Below are positions 45,263-57,948 of a DNA stretch of 64,000 nucleotides, piece by piece (positions within the stretch are counted from its first letter, which is position 1; every line of letters begins with the position of its first letter). The position numbers and the translations under genes were made by a program. The notes below the pieces were generated by a model, which was not told where the DNA came from, made no database searches, and worked only from the letters and a program-made list of their open reading frames with translations. Source of the DNA: Nectonema munidae (Eukaryota; Nematomorpha; Nectonematoida; Nectonematidae); assembly GCA_030549495.1 (NCBI GenBank), contig JAUIRK010001057.1:932501-996500 (forward strand). Reading direction: 5' to 3'.

Positions 45263-48041
45263 CCCATTAGTGCCCAAAACTATATTTTTTTAAGACAAAC
45301 AAAACTTTGCATTATTTTTACTTAATTTTAGTATAAAATTTTTAATTTTTGTAATAATTTTTCTAAACCATATCTATGAATGTCTGAATTTATGTGTTGC
45401 TTTTGGGCAACACGGGGATGTTGCCTAAAAGCAACATAAATCTTTAAACTTTTAAAAATGAAACTTGTGCTAAACTGTAATTTTTTTGTTACTCTTAATT
45501 ACTTTAGAAGTTGTTGAGTATCTAAGAATACTATTTTTTGTTTGTGATACCTTACTTTTTCTGTTCACTATATATTATTGCTGAAATAATATAATAATAC
45601 AAACTTTATTTGAATAACCTATTCTTTTAATCCATGAAAAGCTGAAAAACAATAATCATGGAGTTTAAGATTGCACTTTGTGCACTTTCTTTTTGTTGTT
45701 TTGCCACAGAGAGCACATCTCGATTTATTGTCATCCATTCCAGGAAAATGATTCACGCCATCATATCGCATTGAATCATCAATTCGTCTAGAAACACGGC
45801 TATTGTGAAAAACTAATTTTTGTTGGAATCACTTTTTTATCATGACAATAAATTTGCAAATACGAAGTCGCAATTGACCGTATGTGTTCCAAAAATGTGC
45901 AGGGTTCTTCAATACTTTTATGTAATAACCATGAATTGTACATGCTAACTTCTAAACAATATAAAAAAATGCCAATACCATTTTCTATTTCTGATAAAGG
46001 GCCTGTAGGTTGATAAAGCTTGATCCATCTGATCAGTACCACCCATTGATTTATTATAATTGCCAATCATTGATGGTCTTGAAACGGTAACATATTCTTT
46101 CAACTGTTGTGACCATCTTTTTGCAAGCCCCACAGGCTCAATGCTTTCAAAATTAGATGCAGCTATCACAGGCCCATTATCATTCCACATCACTAATTCA
46201 ACGCCACTATTCACATCTTTATAACCTAGAATAGATCCTTTTTTCTTCTTTTTAAATTCGGCTTTTGAAGGTAAGGGACAATCTTGTATCATGATAGCTT
46301 TTATTGTTTTTGTGCATCCAATGTTTTTGTTTTTTAAGTATTTTAAAAGTGGTATTGAGTTAAAGTAGTTGTAAATGTATACTGTAAAATGACCTTCTGG
46401 TAAAGATTTTAGTAGACCAAGAACAACACTTGGTCCTAAACCAAAGTTTTTACTAAATTCATTTTTTGAACCTTTACCTTGATATACTTCAAAATCATAA
46501 AGGTATCCTCCATGTAAGTTTAAGCACCAGATTTTGTATCCTGAACGAATTGGTTTCATTGGCATTCTTTGCTTAAGTGTTTGGCCAAACTTTCCATAAT
46601 AAGGAATCATTGACTCGTCAACATCAACTTTTTTTGTCAACAAAGCAAATTTTTGACATTTGTTTCTTATTAAATCTAAAAGTGGTCGGACTTTTGCGCA
46701 TTTGTCAGTTGGATCAAGAGTGCTATTGTCACAAAAGTGAAGATTCTGAAGAATTGAGGTAAATTGATTTCTAGGCATTGCATTTTTAACTAGTCGATGT
46801 TGGACATGTGGAGCTTCTTCCCAAAACATCCTATAAGATGGGAGTTGCACATAACCACTCAACATAAGAATTCCTAAAAAACAAAAAAAGTTTCTCTTTG
46901 AGTGGTATCCATCCAACAGCGCCATTTTCAATTGCATATTGATTTGTCCTTTCTATAATAAAATCAATAACTTCATTGTCAAAAAATAATTCAAAAATTT
47001 GACGCTATTCCATTGGCAGTTTGAATTTGTCATTTTTACTGTTGAAAAACCTATAGGTACTTGAAAACTTTCTATGATAGTTTTTATATTACGTTGGTAT
47101 TCATTTTCGCCTTTTGAGGACATCCATTTGTTGTTACGTGAGAATAAATCGTCAGTCATAACTTTGTTGAAATCTGTCATCTGATCTCTATTATCAATTA
47201 TAACGGTGTCGTCTTGAAAATTACAAATTAACTGGAGTTCACATTGGGCTAGTAATTGTTTTTTTGATAAATTGTGTAACTCGAAATTTGTTTCATCACC
47301 TGAATCTTCATCTGAACAGTTTACATCATCAGGCGGAGCCATAAAAATATTAGCATCAAGCCAATTGTCATTACTGTTGAGAGCATCAATGGCATCATTA
47401 ATTGTAAGATGTTTACTTTCAACTGCTTGGGTAATTTTTTTATTTGGATTTTTTCCTTTTGATTCTTTTAAACGTCTCTTTATTTGATCAACGTTCGCCA
47501 TTTTAGAAAAAAGTATGAATTGCAGTTTAGATTAAAAAAATATACTAAAAAATAATAGTAAAATAATATTTTAAAACAAATTTAAAAAAAATTCAAAATC
47601 TTTCTATGTTTTTTTTCTTAAATGTTTTGTTATTTTAATAATAAATAAAAAATTTAATATATTTTTAGATTTATTTATGTTTATTTTTTGATAAATTATG
47701 TTATAAAAAATAAAGTTTTTAAAGTAGTTTTTTTTATCAAAAAACTTCGAAAATATGAGTAACTATTTTTAGTGCAATAAAAATATTTTATAGATTGCTT
47801 TGGAGTACAGATAAAATAATACTGGTCATATTTATATAAAAAATATTTTAAAGCAATTACCAAAAGTTAAGACGCTTCTGTTGCTTTTAAAGTCAAAAAA
47901 TCATGAAAAGAATTATAAAATCAAATAAAGCTTATTTAATTTGATCCATTAGTACAAAAAATACACTTTTTAATATTTTTATTTTACTGTTTTACGGCCC
48001 TAAAGTTGTGTTGCTTTGGGGCAACGCAGGGAACTAATGGG
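45263..48041 (-). mobile_element. piggyBac transposon, full span, decayed
   Basis: 2.78 kb. The left end CCCATTAGTGCCC (45263) and the inverted right end CCCATTAGTTCCC (complement at 48029-48041) are near-identical; the right flank is an intact TTAA (48042-48045) and the left is TAAA (45259-45262). Subterminal inverted motifs built on GTTGCTTTTGGGCAAC lie at about 45389-45412 and 45419-45440, with a third (GTTGCTTTGGGGCAAC) at 48010-48025. It carries a transposase pseudogene on the minus strand and lies in the Reeler intron. Confidence 0.92.
45800..47501 (-). pseudogene. piggyBac transposase pseudogene
   Basis: Starts MANVDQIKRRLKESKGK and keeps an acidic N-terminal region, then in other frames the DDE core: LLDGYHSKRNF..LMLSGYVQLPSYRMFW, VDVDESMIPYYGK (first Asp), VYIYNYFNS, and SMGGTDQMDQALSTYRP (third Asp). 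The second catalytic Asp, normally in a DNYF motif, is Tyr (TAC for GAC), so the enzyme would be inactive even without the frameshifts near 46950 and 46000. No C-terminal cysteine finger is obvious beyond 45800. The type with MGGTDQMD..YR is the PGBD2/3-like branch. Confidence 0.9.
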
Positions 48042-48314
48042 TTAAAAAAAATATAATTTAGAAAAAAGAATTTTAAGAAATTTTGAATATTTACTTTTGC
48101 CTATTTCTATTAACTTTTTTATTAAATAAAAAAATTCATTTTGTTGAGGAAAAGTTTTGAAATAAAAGAAAGATATATTGTGGCAAAAAGCTTAGTTTTA
48201 TGTGACTACTTTCCGATCTTCATATTTTGTTGAATCACGCTTGATACTAAGAGTATTTGAAATATCATGTTTTAATAAACCGTTCAGTTGTGTTCTTTAT
48301 CTGCATTCAAAAAG

Positions 48315-48435
48315 GCGAAATGGACGAAATGTTACTGATAGCGGAGATTTTAAATTGTCATTGACTTCTTTGCAACTTGACAAACCAAGTTTGACCTCAA
48401 AACATCAAATTCAACGCGCTTTGCTTTCTCTTTGA
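48315..48435 (+). CDS. Possible last exon of RACGAP1
   Basis: Following an AG at 48313-48314 the frame reads RNGRNVTDSGDFKLSLTSLQ then LDKPSLTSKHQIQRALLSL and a TGA. It joins the 41221 donor in phase (AG + G). The Ser/Leu/Lys-rich composition is like the RACGAP1 tail ([24 protein letters not shown]), but similarity is weak and the acceptor is poor (CTGCATTCAAAAAG). If wrong, the true tail exon is unidentified. Confidence 0.3.
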
Positions 48436-49259
48436 TTAAACAACATATTTTTGAGAACACAAATTTTGACTTAATAAAATTTGCTTTTATAAAATTCCAT
48501 TTAATTTTAATAGATCAGCAGAGTTAAAATTTTGTACTATATAAATTTAATTGAGTAAACAAATAAAATAAAGTGATTAAGAAAGGCTTATTTATTCTTA
48601 TATTTATGATAAATAAAATTGGTACCTAAAAAAATTAGGGGTCCATAAAAAAAAATTCATTTTAAAAGATGCCTTAAGAGAATAAAGGGGTTAAGAATCA
48701 CTGGTTTAGATTGTTTGATATACTTCCCATACTTTACTGCCTGTGTTGAAATATTTTAGGTTAAGAGTAATTTAAATATACTGTTTTTCATGAGGTCCAA
48801 CAGTGCTCGTTTCTGGCCATATGATTAAGCAAGAAGCTTTGCACTTGCCAAAAAGAACTATGAAACATTTCTTTTTTTAAAGTCTAGTGTCAGTGTTCAG
48901 TTCAATTTTTAATTACTTCTTGCTTAAATACGAAATACCGGATATATAATAATGATACTTTGAAATGTAAATTTATTATTATTATTATTTGTTTTAGTTA
49001 GCTTGATCGTTTTGAAATAAATATTGAGGAATCGCCTACAATAAACACAAATAGCAAGACAAAATTTCATAATCTCTACATGAAAGGAAATTAACATCCT
49101 TGTCACACTCTTCTCTCCAACTAGCATCGTAGTATACTGCGAATCAGTTTTTCAATTACAGCTGAAGCTCTCAATGTTTCTCAGATTGCGTGTTTCAAAC
49201 TCTCAAACGGTCTTTGCCTATACCAAGGATCGAAATGAGGGAATCAACAACATTTTTAC
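48436..49259. other. Reeler intron remainder
   Basis: At about 48635-48705 there is the right end of a hAT MITE (GGGGTCCATAAA.. GGTTAAGAATCACTG followed by GTTTAGAT). No left end found. Confidence 0.45.
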
Positions 49260-49406
49260 CATTCAGTGTTTGTAATGGAGCAAAAGTTTGTGTAGGAAGT
49301 GAGATTTTGTACGGAGAGAGAATGCCTTTGTTTTTGTTTGCGCCGTGATAAGCTTGCTCTGGAAGAAGACTTGAACAAGCGCTGTCTGGAGCTCCGTCCG
49401 GGGATG
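49260..49406 (-). CDS. Reeler-domain protein, N-terminal exon
   Basis: The minus strand reads SPDGAPDSACSSLLP, then GILSPYKISLPTQTFAPL, the usual start of a mature Reeler domain (GAP..AC..M.P.HG....PY.I). The donor AATG/GTAAAA leaves one base that makes Val with the TA of the 45135 acceptor, giving ..LN-VTVTSND, as the family has V(T)V(T) here. The acceptor is TTGCTTTTTGAAAG. No Met in frame follows the acceptor, so a signal-peptide exon should lie further right. The intron to the next exon (4.1 kb) contains a piggyBac. Confidence 0.8.
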
Positions 49407-50852
49407 CTTTCAAAAAGCAAGAGAGTGAGAACAGACTTAAATATTTTCGAAGAATATTGTTAACATATGAGTAAGTGTTATTTGATTGATAAAATGAAAA
49501 TCTACTTAGCTCTCAAAAGTTGAATTATCCCGTGTTTGGGATATCTATAACTGATTCTAATCTTCCTAGTTGTTTTTAGGTTAGCGTTAAGTCCCTTCAT
49601 CAGCCGTTTCTAACATTTTTGAAGTAATGGACGCCTAAATATCCGGCTTTGAATCAAGCGACCACGGGTATATTTTTTGCAATAGGTTTCTATTTATGAT
49701 ATTTTAGTTGCCGGTTTCATAACTGGACACATGGAAGGAAAGGTCACAATCGCGCTGTAAAATTTAGAAAACCTGTTGTTGGCAGTTGATTAGTGTTTAA
49801 TTGGCATTTGTTTTGGGTATAGGGTTGAGGTTAGGTTTAGGGTGTTAGTTTACTTATACATTTTTTGACATTCTTGACACAAACTTTCTTATTTATTTGT
49901 ATACGCGTCGGACACAAAAAACATAGACACGCATACTACACTACATACATATTGCCATTAGACCCCCATATACTGAAAAACAGATCCCAAAAAGAGCGGT
50001 TTAGCCGATATTTTGTTGTCTTTTTTTGTAGTTTTGATATTTATGTTAAACTAGCGGGAAAATTAAAGCTTATAAAGAACTAAAAATCAAATTGTAAAAT
50101 GATTTGTCACCTAAAAATATCAAAAAATGAAAAATCACATTTGAAAAGTAGAGATAATATGTTATCTCAAATGGACATCTAAACATTTAGCGTGCTACTT
50201 GTTCTCGCTCTTTGAAGAAAGTTTTACATACTTTGTTTAAAAGACGCATTCTTTCAAGATATAAAATTGTTTTATCGTTCTGGCATTTCACTTTATAAAT
50301 ATGTTATTGAAAATCGGATTAAAATTTTCATAGATCTATAAACTCAGCAATGAATATAAAAAGATTATATATGCTCGAAAATCATGTTTTGTTCAACCCT
50401 CACATAACTCCCTTATGGACTTTTACTCCATTACAAGTTTAAAAATGTGAATTGATTTAAAATCAAATAGTAACACTTACAAAAACGGCAATGTAATCTT
50501 AATTAATCTTTTTTAATTTATGATTTTGAAGACAAACCAAAATTTTCGATATTTTTTTTGAATATATAGATAGTTTTAGCCAAGATTCTTTATAAAATAC
50601 ACAAATAAAAGTCGAATTTTATTAAAACAACAAACTAAAAAATCACAAAAATCAAAATATAGATAATAATAATTTGGCACATCAAAAACACAATATACTT
50701 GTTATATACATAAACACAACTAAGTAGAAACATAATGTTTACATCCATTCAGCACAAACAGAAAAATAATGGAATTTACATCACTTTATAAGTGCCTGGT
50801 AGATCTTGCTTTTTGCCTTGCAGACCAAAAATGACAACAGGTTATTTTCTTC
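49407..50852. other. Upstream of Reeler exon, no gene recognised
   Basis: AT-rich. No signal-peptide exon could be pinned down. Confidence 0.4.
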
Positions 50853-51040
50853 ACCGAAAGACACTATAACAGAGTAGGCAGCGAATTTTAAATCACTGCC
50901 AACAGTACTTACTCGGATTTTGTCAGCCAACCCATCTCGATCGATTTACTCTGAGTAATTTTTATTTCATCTGCATTTGTCAAGATATTTCAATTTATCA
51001 ATTAAGAATGCCACTTGTAGATGATTTAAATAACTACCGG
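50853..51040 (+). pseudogene. Inverted duplicate of Reeler exon end and intron
   Basis: About 190 bases are similar (roughly 80% by eye) to the reverse complement of 44815-45003. The coding part reads SPKDTIT, then after a stop AANFKSLPTVLTR..SANPSR, compared with SPGDTITHKAADFKSLPTVL in the real exon. Similarity continues past the exon end into the following non-coding sequence, so this is a genomic duplicate and not a spliced-RNA copy. Confidence 0.75.
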
Positions 51041-51189
51041 TGTGTTCTTTCGGCAAACTCCCTAAAAAGTGAGAAGTGATTTTGTCTTGCAATTCTTTTC
51101 TCTTGCTGTACACCTTAACATCATGTAGTTATAACAAAGTTTTTTTGCCAAAGCTTTCAAGTACAGCTTTCTACCTCCTTTATAAATAG

Positions 51190-52280
51190 ACTTTAAGAAC
51201 AATTATTACTGAAATCTATGAATTCAGTGCTGCTATATGTATATGATTTGAAAACACGGTGGAATCCATTTTCTTGATGGTTTATATGATCGATGCGATC
51301 AGCCACATCGCCCCCACTCTTAGACTCATTATAGGCAATAAGAGGTTCTGGCTTCGATTTTTCTCTGATAACTTCAACATATATTTTGCTGTGATGCATA
51401 CAACCTTAAAATTTTTCTTTGCAAGTCTTTCTGGTATGTATGCTACAAGCGAAGCATATTTTGAGTACACTATTCTGCTTTTGCACCCATTTAACCATAG
51501 TGTTTTCAAGAAGTGAGGTCTTAAAATATTCGGAACAAATCTTCTATTGGACTTGACTGTTGATTGTAAGTTTTTTGTTATACAACCATTCAACAAGATT
51601 ATGATCAATAAAAATCTGTCTACAAAAGTCCTTATCCTTTGGGCATCTCTGTCCGTAAGGCCGATCTTTTTACAATCGAATTTACAGAAAAATAATTAGC
51701 TTCTGTACTTGCTACGTATATTTTCGGTTTCATAGAATATTACTTTTTGCATCATTCAAGTGGTACTCCTTGATGCCAGGCTTCTTTGCGTTGTAAACCT
51801 TTACTGGACAACCTCCTCAAAAGTTGACTATTTGTTCGTCAGTTGTTACTGAAACTTTCGGAGTCCAAAATTTGTAAGGAATATTAAAAATTATCATGAA
51901 TGAACCTCATTGATGAAATGCGATCGTTAGGATCTCTTTGGCATTAATCGTCAAATCTAATAAAAATCCTAAACAAGAAGCACAAATTTCTTCCAATAGC
52001 AGGCTCCAAAAAAGGGACACCGATATCGTCTGAAATAGATCATACAAACTTATTTTTTGATCATTAGAATATCCCAAATAGATGAGACATCCAAAATATG
52101 AAACCAGAAAATCGAGGCCAACCTTTTTATAGTAATTACGCAAGTATTCAAACTTTGGTGAAATGCATCTAAAGAACTCCTTATTAGAAAAATACTTTTT
52201 TTCTGCTTTACAAGTACAAAAATGTTGACAATTTTTCCAACAAATATAAAAATAAAATTTCAATGTGTTGTATAAGTTCG
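51190..52280 (-). pseudogene. Second piggyBac transposase fossil
   Basis: On the minus strand, from right to left: FLVSYFGCLIYLGYSNDQKI then SLYDLFQT (family N-terminal core: ..G.L...GV.K...SLDDLF), later SKYASLVAYIPERLAKKNFK and finally KPEPLIAYNESKSGGDVADR (family KPEIIxxYNxTKGGVDxxDQ). The Asp of GGDVAD is kept. Frames are shifted at least twice and the termini were not found. It belongs to a different piggyBac branch from the 45.3-kb element. Confidence 0.75.
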
Positions 52281-54980
52281 TTTGTGATTGCCTTTGGCAT
52301 CTTATTCACTGGATTGTGCATGTAATGCATATTTTTGGTGCAAGCATTAACGCTTTTTCAAGTAGGAAGGAAGTGTAAATGGCTTAAACAATCAAGCGAA
52401 TTAATCTTAAAGGGGCTTAGGCTATTTTGGGGTAATTTAGTGTGGTAGAAGTGTTGATTCCATTTTAGTACTGTGTGTTATTTTGAGGTTAATTTTAAAA
52501 AAGACAGAAAAATAGTGACACTGATGCAAATCACATTTACGTCCAAATAATAAATCAAATATTTATAACCCAATGAAAAAATTAAAGCAATTTTTCATAC
52601 TAAAATCAGGATATAATATTCTAATATATGATATAATAGGATAAAACTTAAATCCAATAAAAATTTTGAATAAAAGTATTTATTCCAATCAACAGCAGAC
52701 GTACTCTCGTCCAATTAAGATCAAAGGAATCATTTCAATCATTAGTTATTTCATTTCATTGATTTCATTCAATCTGAATTCAATCATTGATTTTTGATAG
52801 GCAACTGTAGATGCTGTACTTGTTCCTAAAACTTCTTCAGCGCTCATCACTAACATGATTGCGAGATGTGCAATCAACCATCATGCAATTCGTGAATCAA
52901 CAAATTCGTAAAATTTCATCATCATCCCTCGACCCAAATGACGGACGAAAAATATTGATCTACCTCGCAATATTATGTGCTACCGTTTTTTTTGCAATAA
53001 ACAAAAACTAAAGGGCGCAGAGTGGTAGATTCTTCATTCAAAACCAATATGAAATGTGGAAATAACTTTATCTTCAAATATTATATGTACTTTCACTTTG
53101 TGTTATAGAAAAGTTTTACGGAACATATTGTGTAGTAAAACCCCATAGTGCGTCGTCATCCATGCTATTTGCTAATTCTGATGTCAAGCGAAACAAACGA
53201 ATGCCGTAAACCAAAGTAGAAAAGTGCCAACATTTAGTTGCGTGAGATTTTTTGTTTCGCCACCTATCGATTGTTCGCATACATTAGGTTCGGATACTAA
53301 GATTGCTTCCATTAAAATTTCAATTTTTCGTGAGGAATATTGTATGCGTTTTTAGGTTTATAAATTTGAAATAAAATAGAAACAAAGAATACGAGAGAAC
53401 ATTTGGTGTTTCATCGTGGAATCTTTTTCGTACTTGCAGAAAAATATCTCATCGCTCTTTCAGGATCTATTTAGAAGTTAGCTTTCTGCAATAAGAATTT
53501 ATAAGCAATTTTTGTAGAGAATTTTGGATACATTGACTTTTTTGAAGTATAATGTCAGACATTTTATTTAGAATTGCTGATGCTATAAACAAAATTGTGA
53601 AAGAATAATGTATCTTTTTAAAGTTATATATTGCAAAAGAAATTTGCCATAATTCAAAAATAAACAAAAAAAAAGTACGATTTTCACACTAAAATTTTAA
53701 ACTACTTATAAAAAGTTAAGCCCAATTTATTAGTTATATCTTTGAATTTTGCTAAACAAATTATTAAAAATTTAAGTATTTCTAATCCAAACATTCTTAA
53801 TCGACTTTATTATTATTAATCAAATGAGTTGAGTAAAGTAAGATAAAATGTGCACTTTTATGTTTTATAGATAAAAAAAACTAAGATTAGTCGATTGAAC
53901 CTCACACATTTAACCCATATGCAGTTACGTAACAAAAAATAAAAAATGGGGTGGCACAAAGGAGCCATTTTTTTCAAAAAAAATCCTCTATTTACGGCTA
54001 ACTCACTGTTCATATGATGAACCTTCTGGGTTTAATGTTTCTTAAATGACGTCATCAGCAGTATGCCCAATGATTTCCTCTTCACAATGGAAATATACAT
54101 AGCTAAGAATTAATTCAATACTAAATTAAATTAGCAATCTTTCACTAATTCATTACCCAACCAAATAACCAATATTTTAATTTTAAGATGACTTTTTGTT
54201 TAAGCAAAAGAACTTACATAAATAGTTGAAACATTTGTAAAGCTTTTTTCTAAAGTGTTTCAATCCAAATGAGAAAATGAGAAAATGGAGTCCGCATAAT
54301 AAATAATCATTGAGGTGGAAACATTTTTGAGCAAGGTCACCACTTCTCATTGTTCATATCAGTTATTCCAAATATCTTTAATGAAGTATCGTGAGAATCT
54401 TCATGTTCTGTTTGCATTTTCCAAGGCTACAGGCAAATGAAATATCAGCTTGCTATCATCATCATCTTTTTATTATTATTATTATTATTGTTGTTATTAT
54501 GCTGATCACGAAGACTTCGCTTCAAAATAGACTTCACCTTTTCCATATTTTTATGCAGAGCGAGTTGGAATATTCTTGAAACTATTCCCCTATATTTTCT
54601 TTGCATCATGCTACAGGTTGTGTGCCTTGCTTATATGCACTTATGGTTGTTGGTGAGTATGGGAATGCAATGGATTATAACCAATTAAATCCTTTACTCC
54701 AGTAAAAAATAGTACTCTACGTGCGCATGAATTACCTACCAGAGAGAACATTGCCTGGGTAAATTGTTCTCTTGAATCGTTGATATCACCTCAGTATGAT
54801 CAAAAGTTGATTTGCAAGCGAAAGCTAATAATCTCCAGCGGCATTCACAACGAAATGTTTTTAAACTATACTCATTTTTTATATGCATAAATCCTTTTTA
54901 ACATTGTTTTTTTCATTTTGTTATTTTTAATTATTTTTTATCACTTTTTATATTATAAAGTGTTAAAAATTAGACAAATC
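52281..54980. other. Intergenic stretch, nothing recognised
   Basis: AT-rich, with an ATT microsatellite at about 54470-54490. No exon or bounded repeat recognised. Confidence 0.4.
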
Positions 54981-54988
54981 AAATCAAA

Positions 54989-55087
54989 CCCATTAAGTAC
55001 CGCAGACGATTTAACAAAGTCATTGAAAAAAGCAGACGAAAATGAAATTACTTATGTTCCCAAATGGGAGCATTGGGACTTAATGGG
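54989..55087. mobile_element. 99-bp piggyBac MITE
   Basis: CCCATTAAGTACC at the left and GGGACTTAATGGG at the right are inverted repeats with a single difference; the right flank is TTAA (55088-55091). The right end includes a small palindrome (GTTCCCAAATGGGAGC), in the same position as the subterminal hairpin of the 45263-48041 element, and the ends share CCCATTA, so the larger element's family could have moved it. Confidence 0.75.
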
Positions 55088-55091
55088 TTAA

Positions 55092-56456
55092 AAAGAACAT
55101 AATTTAAATAATGATATTTAAAATTTTAAAATACTCCTACAACATCAATTTAAGGTAAAAATTTTGTTAATTCATTCTTAAGTATTCCAACTCATCAAAC
55201 AATTATTATTATTACTTTATTGATCAATTAAAATTGTCATCTGTAAAGAATAATTGATTTTGAATTTAGTGATATTTTAGGTGAAACAGTTTATATTTAG
55301 TTAATATTTTATATTTAGAAACAGTCTACATCAAATTTGGGTTAAAAGTGTTGTTAAAAAAGTAACTTTATTTATCAATTAATTTTAATTACTATTAGTT
55401 ATTATTGATTAATCAATCAAAAACGATATTTTAGTTGCTTAATTTATACAATCAAACAGGTAGTGATGAATTACATAAATGAACCAATTAAATATTAAAA
55501 ATAAAAAATATAAAATTTTCTACTGCAGTGAGACATTTAAGGTGAATCAGATATGAAAGGTAATAAAAATAGTAGTATACGTCTTTTTTCACAATCATTT
55601 CTAGGATAAATTAGATAACAGTCATGAACAACAACAATATTTTAAACTTGAATTTATTGTTCTGCCTTTTGTCGCTCCACCCTTTCAAAGCGTTCTTTTC
55701 CCTTAGAAATTTAAGATTTATTTATTGCAAAAGGATTTAATTTTTTAGCTCAATTTACTAAATACTATTTTTTTGGCTGAAATTTGAAGAAATGAACTGA
55801 TGATGATGAGAAGCCGTGCGCTATTTGCATGAAAGCGGATTGTGACACCCACCACACTCGCAATTACGTGTACTGAAAAAAATTTTTATCCGTTAATTAT
55901 TATCGAGAAAATTTTCATTTACAGATAAATTACTACTTAAATAAGTTAAAAAAGATTGCATGTATTTATTCAGAATGCTTAGAATGATATCCTTTGCCAT
56001 TATGAATTTTTTACCAGTATAAAACGTATAGGGTAAAAATATAAAAATATTCTCATACAACAACTCTTATAAAGGTGATCTTTATATATAAATTTTATTC
56101 CAAAAGATATGCTACATAATTGCAAATTTTAATGAGTTTTGTAATTATAAATAGTTTATCTTAGGATTTGAAGTAAGAGGTGCATAATTTAAAAAATTTC
56201 TCAAATCGAATAACTTTAAACATTTGTGTTGTGAAATATTTAAAAATAAGACGCTAAACCTTTATTTATATATATAAGCGACATTCTTCTCTCTTGTAAC
56301 AAAAATTGTGCAAAAACAGGGTGCTGCAACTTTCTTATATGATTGAGTTGCTCGATAATTCTTTCTTTGTAAAAAATGTTGTTTCTTTGTTATCAAGAAA
56401 AAATAATTCTGGTTATTCCTTTTTTTAGATTGTTATTTTTTTTCTTTGATTCCACG
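55092..56456. other. Intergenic stretch, nothing recognised
   Basis: AT-rich with many TTAATTAA-like words; no exon or bounded repeat. Confidence 0.4.
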
Positions 56457-56612
56457 TTGGTTAAGGGGCGTGAGTAGAGTTGGTTAGATGCTGGATTCAA
56501 TAACTCAAGGTCTTGGGTTCGATCCTGGATCAAGCCTGCTTTCCTCATAGTTCGATACAAGCGGGGCAATTGTGCCTTTTCGATGAAAACACCCTACGCT
56601 ACCATTACCATC
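56457..56612 (+). mobile_element. tRNA-derived SINE (family A), best copy
   Basis: A-box GAGTTGGTTAGATGCTGG, B-box GGGTTCGATCC, then body CATAGTTCGATACAAGCGGG and ATGAAAACACCCTACG, ending near ACCATTACC. The body is clearly homologous to that of family B (SINEs at 5924, 57949 and 61525) while the tRNA heads differ. Confidence 0.82.
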
Positions 56613-57948
56613 TAAAAAAAATTTGGAAAACCCCTTCAAGGCGCTACTACCCCCTTTGGCAACCACAGTCCTATTCCCATCGATTCTTAGAAAATGATAA
56701 ATCCATTAAAAAGTTGAATGAGTGAGTATGGCTGTGATGAAGATTGACAAGTTGGCAAACATATAAATGCTTAGATCATAAGTTGTTAGAACTTTGTTTA
56801 CGGGTCAATGCGTATATTGTGGAAAATATATTTAAACAAACTTCACACATAGTTTAGAAGTATAGGAATACTGAATACATTTTACTTTTATTTAAGTGCT
56901 TATTTTAATCTACGCCATTATAAAAAATCAACCTTTAAAACTTCACTTTTAGGCATAACTTACATTAATATTATTCGCATCACCCGATATATAGACTTCT
57001 TCAGATGTTATCGAAAAGATTTATGTTGATAAATATACTTTTTACAGAATTTTTTATAAAAAAATAATTTCAAAACGGTGAATATGTTAAACTTTGTGTT
57101 GAAATAACATGCAGTAAAAAGAGTTTTTTTGACTATTTTGTGCTTATCATAAAATTATACTAACTCAAAAATCAGTTGAATGAACTAGTTACAAAAAGTT
57201 AATAAAAAATTTTCTCAAGTGAAAAAGTACCTAAAAAACATTTATAATATTCATCAAATTAAATTAACTAAATTTTACAATTGATAATTTACTTTATTTT
57301 TATATCTGATTTAACTATGAATTTTCAAAGATTTTCCTAATTTTCAAATTTAAATAACCTAGTTAAAACAACTAACTGATCGACATCTTCGCAACTTTTT
57401 GTTTTGACAATGTGATATGAAGGATCTTTATAGAATTACTGTATATTTTGATCAAAATGCGGACTGATGTGGTTTGAAATTCAGTTTCTTACATTTTGAA
57501 GACAGTTCGAACTCTATTTTTTCGTGAACTGTATAATTAAAACTTCCGTTGATACTGTCTGCCTCACATTCATATCACAGGATAATAAGCGCATATCATA
57601 GGAGCATATGGTGATGATGAAAAATGAGCTGACATTCAAGCAATTGTAGTCAGGCATATTTTGATGGCAATACATTATTTAATGGTTGTGAAGAATTACA
57701 AGTTGTTGTGATTTCTGAGTGTAGTGAAGAATATAGTTTGAATAGTTGCCTTATAAACTTTTTTATATTAAAATAAAGAACAGATTTATATCCTTGCTAA
57801 ATTTTTAATTAAATTATTTTGTTTAACTATACATGACTTTGTACTTGCATTTTTGAATATAACCAAACCATTGCATGTTTCTAAGTTAAAAGTAAAATAT
57901 TCTACAATAATTTTTATTGAACAACTTTAAATATTACTATATGGGTGG
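56613..57948. other. Intergenic stretch, nothing recognised
   Basis: AT-rich; no exon or bounded repeat. Confidence 0.4.
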
